64,000 bases of DNA from Halogranum amylolyticum. Lineage in GTDB: Archaea; Halobacteriota; Halobacteria; Halobacteriales; Haloferacaceae. The stretch is taken from contig NZ_FODV01000002.1 of the NCBI RefSeq assembly GCF_900110465.1, forward strand, positions 372,001 to 436,000, written 5' to 3'. Below are positions 1 through 8,198 of the stretch, in pieces. The notes below the pieces were generated by a model. It did not search any database. It saw nothing but the letters and a program-made list of their open reading frames with translations, and was not told where the DNA came from. Positions within the stretch are counted from its first letter, which is position 1. Each line of letters starts with the position of its first letter. Position numbers and translations under genes: made by a program.

Positions 1-198
1 GTTGACCGCGACCGGGGTGCCGTGCATGTCCGAGCCGGAGACGAACGCGGTCTGTTGGCCGAGTTTGCGGAGCGACCGGGCGAACACGTCGCCGCCGACG
101 TAGGTTCGGAGGTGGCCGACGTGGAGGTCGCCGTTGGCGTACGGCAACCCACAGGTGACCACCGCCGGGTTCTCGGTGGGGAAGTCCTCGTGACTCAT
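1..198 (-). CDS. metG: Methionyl-tRNA synthetase, N-terminal fragment
   Basis: Charges tRNA-Met with methionine in the cytoplasm. Only the first 66 codons lie in the window; the gene runs off the left edge. The translation begins [20 protein letters not shown] and carries the class I synthetase HIGH-type signature as HVGH at residues 26-29, followed by the SGSDMHGTP block typical of MetRS. The KMSKS loop and anticodon domain are outside. The ATG at 198 is favoured because a TATA-like element lies about 30 nt upstream, fitting a nearly leaderless mRNA. The family call is secure because this N-terminal block is highly conserved. Confidence 0.9.
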   Translation of the reverse strand, partial: MSHEDFPTENPAVVTCGLPYANGDLHVGHLRTYVGGDVFARSLRKLGQQTAFVSGSDMHGTPVAVN

Positions 199-224
199 CT
201 TGGTTCTTGTATCTCGGAAACGGG

Positions 225-232
225 CCTAAAGC
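225..232 (-). promoter_or_regulatory. TATA-like box of metG
   Basis: On the minus strand this reads CTTTAGG, centred about 30 nt before the metG ATG at 198. The spacing is what haloarchaeal leaderless genes show. No other AT-rich element is found in the 256-nt gap between metG and the neighbouring gene, which otherwise holds nothing recognisable. Confidence 0.45.
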
Positions 233-454
233 CCGCTGGTTTCGGTCGGTCGGACGTCGATACGTCCCGGTCGACACCCGCGGGGTTCGCCGACCGCGGT
301 GGCCGCGTCGCGTCACCGACCGGCCGCCGCACGAGGGGTCCACCCGTGGCTAGAAGGGTCGCATGCGCATCACCATCGTCGTCGGACGGACCGAGTTCAC
401 AGACGAGCGGAGACGTCGCCGACGGTTAACGCTCGCGGCGTGGAGACACGGTGC

Positions 455-1132
455 TCAGTTCTTCACGCTCACGCCGCCGAACGCGCAGAACCCGGTGACG
501 ACGAGGTCGATCTCGTCGTGTTCGGACTCCCGGCGCAGGCGGTCGTCTTCGGCCGCACCGAGGATCGGGATCACGTCGAGTCGGACGTTCCAGTCACGGG
601 GGACGACGACGTCGACGCCGCCGAACAGCGAGACGACGTTCAACCGGGCGGGGGGCGCGGCTACTTCGACGTCGCGAAGGTCGAGTTCACCGCCACCGAA
701 CACGACGGTGACGGTGCCGCCGGTAAACGTCTTGGACGTCGCCCGCCGGTCGAGTCCGCCGAAGGCGGCGACGAGGTCGAGTCGGTCGTCGTCGACGGCG
801 GCGGCCGAGGGGCGAACCCGGCCGAGCGCGATCGACAGACCGAGGAGGACCAGCAGCAGCGGCCAGAAACTCAGCGCCCGCTCGACCGTCAGCAGGTCGA
901 GGGCGACGAGTTGCCACGCACTCGCGAGGGTGACGAGGACGAGCGGTCCGCCGACGTTCTGAAAGTCGCTACTCACGATGGCGTAGAGTCCGACCAGGAC
1001 GAACAGCGACGGAACGTAGGTGAGGAGCGGTCGAGTGTCGTAGAGCCCCGTGGTGTTCGCGAGGAGGACGACGCCGACGAGAGCGACGAGGACACCGACG
1101 AGCGACTGGTTTGAGATGCGTCTGTAGGCCAT
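455..1132 (-). CDS. LiaF-like membrane protein
   Basis: A 225-residue protein with four hydrophobic segments near residues 10-27, 37-55, 62-80 and 88-104, followed by a soluble C-terminal domain rich in short beta-type repeats (GGLD, FGGGELDL, FGGVDVVVP). This matches the LiaF/DUF2154 type, membrane anchor plus right-handed beta-helix-like domain, which in Firmicutes modulates envelope-stress signalling. No partner LiaRS genes are present, so the role here is unknown. The open frame extends to 1267, but the ATG at 1132 is preferred: it starts right before the first helix and has a TTATC element 28 nt upstream. Confidence 0.7.
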   Translation of the reverse strand: MAYRRISNQSLVGVLVALVGVVLLANTTGLYDTRPLLTYVPSLFVLVGLYAIVSSDFQNVGGPLVLVTLASAWQLVALDLLTVERALSFWPLLLVLLGLSIALGRVRPSAAAVDDDRLDLVAAFGGLDRRATSKTFTGGTVTVVFGGGELDLRDVEVAAPPARLNVVSLFGGVDVVVPRDWNVRLDVIPILGAAEDDRLRRESEHDEIDLVVTGFCAFGGVSVKN

Positions 1133-1199
1133 GTGTGAGGAGACGCGTGCCGAGGAGATAACTCGGGTCCGTGACTCCCAATCGGTGAGAATCCGGTTG

Positions 1200-1769
1200 T
1201 CAGAACACCGAGAGCACGGCCTCCGCGCCCGCCAGCCAGAGCACGAGGCGACCGGCGCTGCCGACAAACGTCGCCAGCGCGAACTTCACGTAGTCCTCTT
1301 CGAGGACGGAGAACGCGTAGATGGAGATGGTGTCGGGGAATCCCGGAACGCAGAGCGCGAGCGCGAGGCCCGCGTACCCCCATTTCTGGGCGATCTTCAC
1401 CGTCTGCCGTTCTGACCACTCGACGATGTCGAACCGCGAGCGGCGGAGGAACCCGATGATGCGACCGGACTCCTTCGCCTCCTGTCCGATGTGGAAGGCG
1501 AAGACGCTGCCGGCGGCCTTGCCGAAGGCGCTGACGAAGATAATGAGCGTCGTCGTCGCCGCGCCGCTGAGTCCGAGGTTCAGGGGCGCGGCGAGGACGA
1601 CCTCGCTCACGCCGGGGAGCGCGAAGGCGATGAGAAACGAGTAGATCCAGATGATGACGAGTCCGCCCCACCCCGTCGCCCGCTCGACGAGATGTTCGAG
1701 CCACGCGAAGTCGACGCCGCCGACGGCGGCGAAGTCGAGGAGGGACAGACCGAGAGACACGTTGGACAC
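1200..1769 (-). CDS. YqaA/VTT-family membrane protein
   Basis: An integral membrane protein of 189 residues that resembles the SNARE-associated (VTT/DedA) superfamily, YqaA branch. Supporting features are the FALPGVSEVVLAAPLN block, the GKAAGSVFAFHIGQ helix with conserved glycine, and the CVPGFPDTISIYAF motif near the C terminus. Family members act as lipid scramblases or transport small solutes in bacteria and eukaryotes; the archaeal substrate is unknown. The start is a GTG. It is 67 nt upstream of the LiaF-like gene on the same strand, so the two may be co-transcribed, although the latter appears to have its own promoter. Confidence 0.75.
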   Translation of the reverse strand: MSNVSLGLSLLDFAAVGGVDFAWLEHLVERATGWGGLVIIWIYSFLIAFALPGVSEVVLAAPLNLGLSGAATTTLIIFVSAFGKAAGSVFAFHIGQEAKESGRIIGFLRRSRFDIVEWSERQTVKIAQKWGYAGLALALCVPGFPDTISIYAFSVLEEDYVKFALATFVGSAGRLVLWLAGAEAVLSVF

Positions 1770-1845
1770 TCGCCGGTACGTGGACGTAAGTGTTGAGGTT
1801 TCCGAGCAATCGAGAGCTGTCGGACGAGCGTCAGGACGGGCTGCG

Positions 1846-2931
1846 TCAGGCCAGCGCGTCGACGTCGGCGACGAACGCGCGGAGCGTCTCGCGAGTCACG
1901 TGCGGCATACACACCACGCGGAGTTCGCCCGACGCGGTCCGCGAGATGCGCCAGTCCGCCGCCCGCAGTTCCGCAAACAGGTCGTCCGATAGTCGGGCGG
2001 CGACGAGCGGGAGCTCCGGGTCGACGACGTCGAACCCGCGCTCCGCGAGCGCCGCGGCCAGCCACTCGGCGTCCGCCATCGAGGTCTCGAACTGCTCGCG
2101 GTAGCCGCCGGGCCACAGTTCCTCGAGGACGGCCGCCGCACCCGCCACGCCCGCACCGCTCCGCGTTCCCGTCAGCGTCGCCTGCGACGTCGACTCGAGG
2201 TAGGGGGTGTCGACGGCCAGCGCGTCGAGCGTCGCGGCGTCGCGGGCGAGCAGTCCACCGGCGGGGACGACCGCCCGGCCCATCTTGTGGGGGTCGATAG
2301 TCATCGTATCGACGTCGGCGTGGGCGAAGCTCCAGTCGTGGTCGGTGAACGGGAGACAGAACCCGCCCCACGCGGCGTCGACGTGGAGGAGCGCACCGTT
2401 GTCGTGGGCGACGTCGGCGAGGGCGGGGATGGGGTCGACCCGACCGTACTCGGTCGTACCGGCGACGCCGACGACGAGCACCGTGTCGTCGTCGACGGCG
2501 GCCTCGACGGCCTCGACGTCCGCTCGGAACTCGTCATCGAGGGGGACCGTCCGCAGCTCGACCCCGAGGACGTCGGCGGCCTTCTGGAAGCTGAAGTGGA
2601 CGCTCTCGGGGGCGACCACCGCTGGGGAGTCGGTCTTCCCGGGGCGACCATCCGCGTCGCGGGCGAGGTTGCGTGCGGCCCGGACCGCCTGGACGTTTGC
2701 TTCGGTACCACCGCTGGCGACGTAGCCGTGAGGGTCGGCCAACCCGGCGACCTCGCCGAGCGCGTCGACGGCCCGCCCTTCGAGAGTCGCTACCTCCTGA
2801 TACGTCGCCGGGTCGCCGGGGTTCGTCGCGAGAAATCGCATGGCGGCCTCCCGGGCGGCAGGGTGTGGCTCCGTACACATCGACGAGAGGACGCGGTCGA
2901 ACTGCTGCGGTTCCCGGGCGAGACGCTGCAT
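1846..2931 (-). CDS. mfnA: L-aspartate/L-tyrosine decarboxylase (MfnA type)
   Basis: A PLP-dependent group II decarboxylase of 361 residues. The archaeal family decarboxylates L-tyrosine (methanofuran synthesis in methanogens) or L-aspartate to beta-alanine for coenzyme A; haloarchaea lack methanofuran, so aspartate is the likely substrate. The PLP lysine is K216 in IDPHKMGR, and D185 in HVDAAWGG contacts the pyridine nitrogen. The [11 protein letters not shown] block (72-82) binds the cofactor phosphate. The ATG at 2931 is chosen because a TATA-like ATAAACC lies about 30 nt upstream; a GTG at 2943 is possible. Pantoate kinase and phosphopantothenate synthetase, which use beta-alanine downstream, are encoded at 33.6-35.2 kb. 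Confidence 0.88.
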   Translation of the reverse strand: MQRLAREPQQFDRVLSSMCTEPHPAAREAAMRFLATNPGDPATYQEVATLEGRAVDALGEVAGLADPHGYVASGGTEANVQAVRAARNLARDADGRPGKTDSPAVVAPESVHFSFQKAADVLGVELRTVPLDDEFRADVEAVEAAVDDDTVLVVGVAGTTEYGRVDPIPALADVAHDNGALLHVDAAWGGFCLPFTDHDWSFAHADVDTMTIDPHKMGRAVVPAGGLLARDAATLDALAVDTPYLESTSQATLTGTRSGAGVAGAAAVLEELWPGGYREQFETSMADAEWLAAALAERGFDVVDPELPLVAARLSDDLFAELRAADWRISRTASGELRVVCMPHVTRETLRAFVADVDALA

Positions 2932-3022
2932 GTCGGCCACGTTACCTCTGGCCGGGTTTATCCGTTCCGCTCTGGTCCGGACTGTCACGGGGGGCAGACC
3001 GTCCGTGGCGTCGTCGATGGGT

Positions 3023-3772
3023 TCAGACACCGGCGAGCGAGAGGTAGGTGAGCACGAACAGCGTCGTGTTGTAGACCCCGTGGACGAGCACCGGGACGAG
3101 GAGGTTGTCGGTGCGCTCGTAGGCGACGCCCAGCACTGCACCGACGACGAAGATGACGGCGACCATCACGACCGCGCCGACGCCGACCGTCACGAGGTTC
3201 AACAGGTGGATCGAGGCGAAGAGGAGACTCGCGACGCCGACGGCGACGGGTGCGCCGAACGTCCGGCGGAGTCGCCCCTGGACGACGCCGCGGAACAGCA
3301 ACTCCTCGACGGGTGCGACGAGGACGAGAGAGAGTCCGGCGAGCGCCAAGAGGAGCGTGGGGTCCGCGAGGACGGGCGCTTCGACGACACTCTCGACCGG
3401 TTCGACGCCGAGCCGTTCCGAGAGGGCGAGCAGTCCCAGCGCCGCGGTAACGGTGACGACGACGCCTCCGGCGACCCACAGGAGGTCGCGACCGGTCGGA
3501 ACGCTCCACGCGACGCTCCACTCGCGCCGCCACAGATAGAGAGCGGCGACGACGGCGAACGAGAGCTGCGTGGCCAGAAGCGAGGCGACGAGGACGACGC
3601 CGGAGGTGGGGTCGAACCCACCGAGGAGCAAGGGGAGCGCGACGGCGACGCCGACGACCAGACTCAGGAGGACGGCGGCGGCGACGAGACCGGTGGCGAC
3701 GAGCACCGCCCGGACGCGAGACGGAAGTCGGCCGGACTGGTCGGTCGGTGAAGTGGAGACTGTCTGCGACAT
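3023..3772 (-). CDS. CPBP-family intramembrane metalloprotease
   Basis: A 249-residue polytopic protein of the CAAX protease/bacteriocin-processing (Abi/Rce1) family. The signature residues are all visible: EE at 156-157 with R161 (motif EELLFR), H189 in FASIH, and H231 with N235 in HGVYN, which together form the glutamate/histidine active site in the membrane. About seven to eight hydrophobic helices are present. Substrates of haloarchaeal members are unknown; roles in protein maturation or membrane signalling are inferred only. It lies 91 nt upstream of mfnA on the same strand. Confidence 0.85.
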   Translation of the reverse strand: MSQTVSTSPTDQSGRLPSRVRAVLVATGLVAAAVLLSLVVGVAVALPLLLGGFDPTSGVVLVASLLATQLSFAVVAALYLWRREWSVAWSVPTGRDLLWVAGGVVVTVTAALGLLALSERLGVEPVESVVEAPVLADPTLLLALAGLSLVLVAPVEELLFRGVVQGRLRRTFGAPVAVGVASLLFASIHLLNLVTVGVGAVVMVAVIFVVGAVLGVAYERTDNLLVPVLVHGVYNTTLFVLTYLSLAGV

Positions 3773-3860
3773 GGTGTGTTCTCACAGACAGGTACGCGCC
3801 GAAAGCGTATCAATTCGGGGCTGAGATGGTGACCCAGGCGAAAAAGGCGCGGCTGGTCGA

Positions 3861-6158
3861 CTACCGGACGGAGTCGAGGACGAGTTTCTGCTCGACGCGT
3901 TTGACCTCGTGTTGGACGTCGCGGACGGCGTCGATGTTCGCCGAGATGGACGTTACACCTTCGTTGACGAGGAACTGCACCATCTTCGGCTTCGAGCCGG
4001 CCTGTCCGCAGATGCTCGTCTTCACGCCGAGTTCGCGGCAGGTCTCGATCGTCGAGCCGATGAGCTCCAGGACAGCAGGATGGAGTTCGTCGAAGCGGTC
4101 GGCGACGTTCTCGTTGTTGCGGTCCACGGCCAGGGTGTACTGGGTGAGGTCGTTCGTCCCGAAGGAGGCGAAGTCGATGCCCGCCTCGGCGAGTTCGCGG
4201 ATACCGAGTGCGCTCGCGGGCGTCTCGATCATCACGCCCCAATCCTGTTTGTCGGGGTCGATCCCCGCCTCTCGCATCAGTTTCTTCACCCGGTAGACGT
4301 CCTCGGCGTCGTTGACGAGCGGGAACATGATCTCGACGTTGTCGTACCCCATGTCGAACAGGCGGCGGAACGCCTCCAGCTCGTGGGCGAACACGTCGGG
4401 TTTGTCGAGGCTCCGACGGATGCCGCGGTAGCCGAGCATTGGGTTGTGCTCTTTGGGTTCGTCGTCGCCGCCGGGCAGTTGGCGGAACTCGTCGGTCGGT
4501 GCGTCGAGCGTGCGGACGCGGACCGGCCGCGGGTAGAACTCCTCGGCGACCGTGCGGACGCCCTCGACGATCTCGTCGATGTAGGCGCGCTCGCCGTTCT
4601 CGCGGATGTACCGCTCGGGGGTCATCCCCAGGGAGAGCACCATGTGTTCGATTCGGAGCAGGCCGACGCCGTCGGCACCGGTCGCGGCGGCGCGCTCGGC
4701 GGCCTCGGGGATGGAGACGTTCACCTTGACCTCCGTGGCGGTCATCGGTTTGACTGGCGTCTTCGGTCGTACCTCCTCGACCGGTTCGCGCTCCTCGACG
4801 TCTTTCGACTCGCGACCCTCGCGGATAGTCCCCTTGTCGCCGTCGATAGTGACGATCTGGTCGTCTTCGAGTTCCCGGGTGGCACTGCTACAGCCGACGA
4901 CGGCCGGCACGCCGAGTTCGCGGGAGACGATGGCGGCGTGGGAGGTCATCCCGCCCTCGTCGGTGACGATACCCGCCGCGCGCTTCATCGCGGGCACCAT
5001 GTCCGGCATCGTCATCTCGGTGACGATGATGTCTCCGTCCGACACCTTGTCGAGTTGGTCGAGCTTCGTGACGATGCGCACGCTCCCGGAGACGACCCCG
5101 GGGCTGGCACCCAGTCCACGGAGAAGGACGTCGCCGCTGCCTGCCTCTTCGAGGGACTGGCCGCCGTTGGCGACGGCTTCGCCTGCGGCCTCCTCGATGC
5201 CACTGTCGTCGTCGCTGATCGTCGTGATCGGTCGCGACTGGAGCATGTAGATCTCCCCGTCGACGATAGCCCACTCGACGTCCTGCGGCGTCTCGTAGTG
5301 CTCTTCGACCTGCTCGCCGACCTCGATGAGCGCGGCGATCTCCTCGTCGGAGAGCACGCGCTCCTCGCGTCGCTCGTCGGGGACGTCGACCTCGACGGTC
5401 TCGCCCGTCTCTTCGTCCTTGACGTGCATTACCTTCTTGTCGGCGACGGTGACGTCGACGACCTCGCCCGTCTTGCGGTCGACGACGTAGTTGTCCGGCG
5501 AGACCGACCCGGAGACGACCGCCTCGCCGAGTCCCCACGCCGACTCGATGATGGCGCGGGGTTCGCCCGTCGAGGGGTGGGAGGTGAACATCACGCCGGA
5601 CTTCTCGGCGTCGACCATCTGCTGGACGACGACGGCGATGTCGACCTCGTGGTGCGGGAACCCCTTCTGGTTGCGGTAGTAGATGGCGCGCTGGGAGAAC
5701 AGCGACGCCCAACACTCCTTGACGCGTTCGAGGAGGTCCTTCTCGGTGACGTTGAGGAACGTCTCCTGTTGCCCCGCGAAGGAGGCGTCGGGGAGGTCCT
5801 CGGCGGTCGCCGACGAGCGGACGGCGACGAACGCCTCCTCGTCGCCGCCGACGGAGCGGTACGCCTCGAGGATCTCCTCGCGCACCTCCTCGGGCATGGG
5901 GGTCCCCATGATGAGTTCGTGCGCGCGTTCCTGCGCTCCGGCGAGCGCCTTGGAGTCCTCGGAGTCGATCTCCATCGCGGCGAACAGGTCCTCGTCGATA
6001 CCGGACTCCTCGATGAACTCGCGGTACGTACCCGCCGTCACGACGAATCCCGGTGGGACGGGAAGCCCCGCGGAGGTGAGTTCCCCCAGCGAGGCGCCTT
6101 TACCACCGACTGTCTCGAGGTCCGCAGCCCTCACGTCGTCCAGCCAAAGTAGAGCCAT
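3861..6158 (-). CDS. ppsA: Phosphoenolpyruvate synthase
   Basis: Converts pyruvate, ATP and water to PEP, AMP and phosphate, the entry step of gluconeogenesis. The 765-residue chain has the normal order: N-terminal ATP-grasp domain (VGGKGASLGEL at 17-27; RSSATAEDLPDASFAGQQ at 114-131), swivelling phosphohistidine domain with H407 in GGMTSHAAIVSRELG, and a C-terminal PEP/pyruvate barrel ending in TSICGQAGSKP, whose cysteine is the usual acid/base residue. It is complete and of normal length. A CTTTAGC element about 32 nt before the ATG suggests its own promoter. It differs from the 904-residue PPDK-like protein at 61 kb, which lacks the barrel. Confidence 0.96.
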   Translation of the reverse strand: MALLWLDDVRAADLETVGGKGASLGELTSAGLPVPPGFVVTAGTYREFIEESGIDEDLFAAMEIDSEDSKALAGAQERAHELIMGTPMPEEVREEILEAYRSVGGDEEAFVAVRSSATAEDLPDASFAGQQETFLNVTEKDLLERVKECWASLFSQRAIYYRNQKGFPHHEVDIAVVVQQMVDAEKSGVMFTSHPSTGEPRAIIESAWGLGEAVVSGSVSPDNYVVDRKTGEVVDVTVADKKVMHVKDEETGETVEVDVPDERREERVLSDEEIAALIEVGEQVEEHYETPQDVEWAIVDGEIYMLQSRPITTISDDDSGIEEAAGEAVANGGQSLEEAGSGDVLLRGLGASPGVVSGSVRIVTKLDQLDKVSDGDIIVTEMTMPDMVPAMKRAAGIVTDEGGMTSHAAIVSRELGVPAVVGCSSATRELEDDQIVTIDGDKGTIREGRESKDVEEREPVEEVRPKTPVKPMTATEVKVNVSIPEAAERAAATGADGVGLLRIEHMVLSLGMTPERYIRENGERAYIDEIVEGVRTVAEEFYPRPVRVRTLDAPTDEFRQLPGGDDEPKEHNPMLGYRGIRRSLDKPDVFAHELEAFRRLFDMGYDNVEIMFPLVNDAEDVYRVKKLMREAGIDPDKQDWGVMIETPASALGIRELAEAGIDFASFGTNDLTQYTLAVDRNNENVADRFDELHPAVLELIGSTIETCRELGVKTSICGQAGSKPKMVQFLVNEGVTSISANIDAVRDVQHEVKRVEQKLVLDSVR

Positions 6159-6272
6159 TTCGCATTCGAAACGACACCACTCGCGCTAAAGAAGTTTCCG
6201 ACCCGCGCAACGACGTAAATTACTGACTCGGAGCCGAGTTAGCCTTTTCGTGAACAGTTCGGAGCGACGAAA

Positions 6273-7232
6273 TCAGGCCTCGACGATGTCGTCGTCCTCC
6301 TGTTCGGGGACGCGGAGCGTCCCGTCGAACGACGCCGTCGCGCGTCCGCCGACCTGCACCGTGTCACCGACGCACACGCGGACGAGACCCGGTCGGTCGA
6401 CGAAGTGACCCTGTTCGAAGCGCATCTCCTCGGGCATAGCTCGCGAGTCGCTGTGCTCCTCGCTCTCTCCTTCCGAGACGCTTCGCGTCTCGCCGCCTTC
6501 GAAAGCCTCCACCGCACGCAGGTACGCCCCGCACGCCCCGCTCGCGGTGCCAGTCACGGGGTCCTCGGGGACGCCCGCGCCGGGGGCGAACATCCGTGCG
6601 TGGAGCGTCGAGTCGGCGTCCAGTGCGTCGAACGTGAACGCGTAGACGCCTGTGGCGTCGTAGTCGGCCGCGAGCGACGCGATCGCGTCCATGTCGGGGT
6701 CGGCGTTGCCGAGATGTTCGAGGAAGTTGATCGGGACGACGAGAAACGGGAGGCCCGTCGAGGCGACGGCCGTCGGCAGGTCCGCGCCGACGTCACGTAA
6801 GGTGGCGACGTCGACGCCGAGGGCGTCGGCGACGCGCTCGTCGTCCAGGTCGACCTCTCGAACCGTCGGGTCGGCCTGCGTCATCCACACGGTGCCGTCC
6901 TCGGCGACGTCGACGGCGAGCGTCCCGACGTTCGTCTCCATCGCGTGCGTGCCGGCGTCGAGCGCCCCGTCGTCGTGGAGATGCGCGTGGAGCGCGACGG
7001 TGGCGTGTCCACAGAGGTCGACCTCCTGCGTCGGCGTGAAGTAGCGGACGCGGTAGTCGCCGTCGTCGTCGGGCGCGCGGACGAACACCGTCTCGCTCAC
7101 CGAGAGTTCGCGGGCGATAGCCTGCATCTGCGTCTCCGAGAGGCCGTCGGCGTCCGGGACGACGCCGGCGGCGTTTCCTGCCAACGGGTCGGTCGTGAAG
7201 GCGTCGACGAGCAGTGCGCGTCGGGAGTCCAT
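6273..7232 (-). CDS. PhzF-family isomerase/epimerase-like protein
   Basis: Member of the PhzF superfamily (PhzF isomerises dihydrohydroxyanthranilate; other members are diaminopimelate epimerase-like and mostly of unknown substrate). The 319-residue protein starts with DAFTTDPLAGNAAGVV and has the catalytic Glu in SVSETVFV, the CGHATVA block and the GVPEDPVTGTASGACG block, all diagnostic. Between AFE and MRFEQGHFVD there is an extra acidic, Ser-rich stretch (about residues 247-268) that family members would not need; its DNA contains a perfect hairpin described separately. A TTTATC element lies about 27 nt before the ATG at 7232. The substrate cannot be told from sequence. Confidence 0.88.
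   Translation of the reverse strand: MDSRRALLVDAFTTDPLAGNAAGVVPDADGLSETQMQAIARELSVSETVFVRAPDDDGDYRVRYFTPTQEVDLCGHATVALHAHLHDDGALDAGTHAMETNVGTLAVDVAEDGTVWMTQADPTVREVDLDDERVADALGVDVATLRDVGADLPTAVASTGLPFLVVPINFLEHLGNADPDMDAIASLAADYDATGVYAFTFDALDADSTLHARMFAPGAGVPEDPVTGTASGACGAYLRAVEAFEGGETRSVSEGESEEHSDSRAMPEEMRFEQGHFVDRPGLVRVCVGDTVQVGGRATASFDGTLRVPEQEDDDIVEA
6475..6491. repeat. Hairpin inside PhzF coding sequence
   Basis: A perfect 7-bp inverted repeat GAGACGC/GCGTCTC around a TTC loop (GAA on the coding strand). It sits inside an in-frame insert of about 20 codons in the PhzF gene and resembles the spacer hairpin at 26888-26906, which also has a GAA loop. It may be a short palindromic element that entered the gene in frame. 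Confidence 0.55.
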
Positions 7233-7274
7233 GGCGGCGTCGTCGGCACGTGGCCTGATAAAGCCGGGAGAAAC

Positions 7275-7745
7275 TCACCAAAACGACTCGTGGATCTCAC
7301 GCCCTTCGCCTTCCAGCACCGGACCGACGACCGCCACGGACTCCGCGCCGCGGGCGAACACCTCGCTGGAGGGCATCACCAGCTCCGCGCCGGCGACCTC
7401 GCCGACCGTCTCTGCGGGCGTGCTGAACACGACGCGCCGGAGGCCGGCGTGGTACATCGCGCCCGCACACATCGGACACGGTTCGGTGCTCGTGTACATC
7501 GTCGTCTCGGCGACTTCTGTCTCGTCGAGTTCGCGGGCGGCCCACCGGGCGAGTTTCAACTCCGGGTGGGCGGTGACGTCGTCGTCGGTGACGACCGTGT
7601 TGCGCGACTCGGCGATCACCTCGCCGTCGGAGACGAGGACGGACCCGAACGGTTCGTCGCCCGCGTCTGCGGCCTCGCGGGCGAGATCGAAGGCGCGCCG
7701 GAGGTGGTCGTGGTCGACGTCGTCCGAGACGGTGGTGTCGGTCAT
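7275..7745 (-). CDS. Nucleoside/nucleobase deaminase
   Basis: A zinc-dependent deaminase of the CDA fold, 156 residues, similar to guanine deaminases and tRNA-adenosine deaminase-like proteins. The zinc ligands are H60 with catalytic E62 (AHPELKLAR; most relatives have HAE) and C90/C93 in TEPCPMCAGAMY. The C-terminal half has the RRVVFSTPAETVG pattern. Whether it acts on guanine, cytosine or another base is not decidable here. The start at 7745 (MTDTTVSDD) is chosen over the extended frame to 7850, whose extra N terminus is Arg-rich and unlike haloarchaeal protein. It ends 42 nt before the PhzF start, same strand. Confidence 0.85.
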   Translation of the reverse strand: MTDTTVSDDVDHDHLRRAFDLAREAADAGDEPFGSVLVSDGEVIAESRNTVVTDDDVTAHPELKLARWAARELDETEVAETTMYTSTEPCPMCAGAMYHAGLRRVVFSTPAETVGEVAGAELVMPSSEVFARGAESVAVVGPVLEGEGREIHESFW

Positions 7746-8198
7746 GGGTGGTATGTTCGGGAGCGACGGTGCAGAGCCTTCGGGTCGCGGCGAGCGACGA
7801 GACGCCGACGACCGGACTCGAGAGGACGGCGGCCCACGCCGACGTGTCACACTGCCGCCAGAAATATATCCCAGGTCCTCGACAGTTGGGGTGAAGCGTC
7901 CTATGACTCGCCGGTTCGCGTGTCGTCCGGTGTTCGATCCGCTCGCGCCCCCCGCCGCGCGACGGGCCCGATAGCCGCAGCACTCGGGTTCGTCTCGCTA
8001 CGTTCCGTAGCCGCAGCGTCTCCACCGAACACACACGCATATGCCGATCTCCACCGAGTCGCCGGCGCAGAGCCGGGACTCGTCTGCCCACGAACCGCCG
8101 CTCGAACGACAGTCGTATCGCCCGCCATCGTCCCGACCGTTCGGTCCGCAGCCACACCGACTGCCCGGACGACCGACGACCGCCGGAGGTGGTCGCCG
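7746..8198. other. Divergent intergenic region without a supported gene
   Basis: A 453-nt gap between the leftward deaminase and the rightward MFS gene. It contains one clear AT-rich element, AAATATAT at 7861-7868, that could serve as a TATA box in either direction, leaving long leaders (about 300 nt to MFS, about 90 nt to the deaminase). Short frames (7903-7974, 8041-8202 plus; 7901-8215 minus) encode Arg/Pro-rich peptides unlike haloarchaeal proteins and are not called. The 8041-8202 frame ends in an ATGA overlap with the MFS start. Confidence 0.5.

Noticed and set aside
3909..6152. 747-codon plus-strand ORF opposite PEP synthase
   Set aside because: Exact antisense of a well-conserved enzyme; haloarchaeal GC-rich codon use leaves long open antisense frames. 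The peptide has no recognisable domain.
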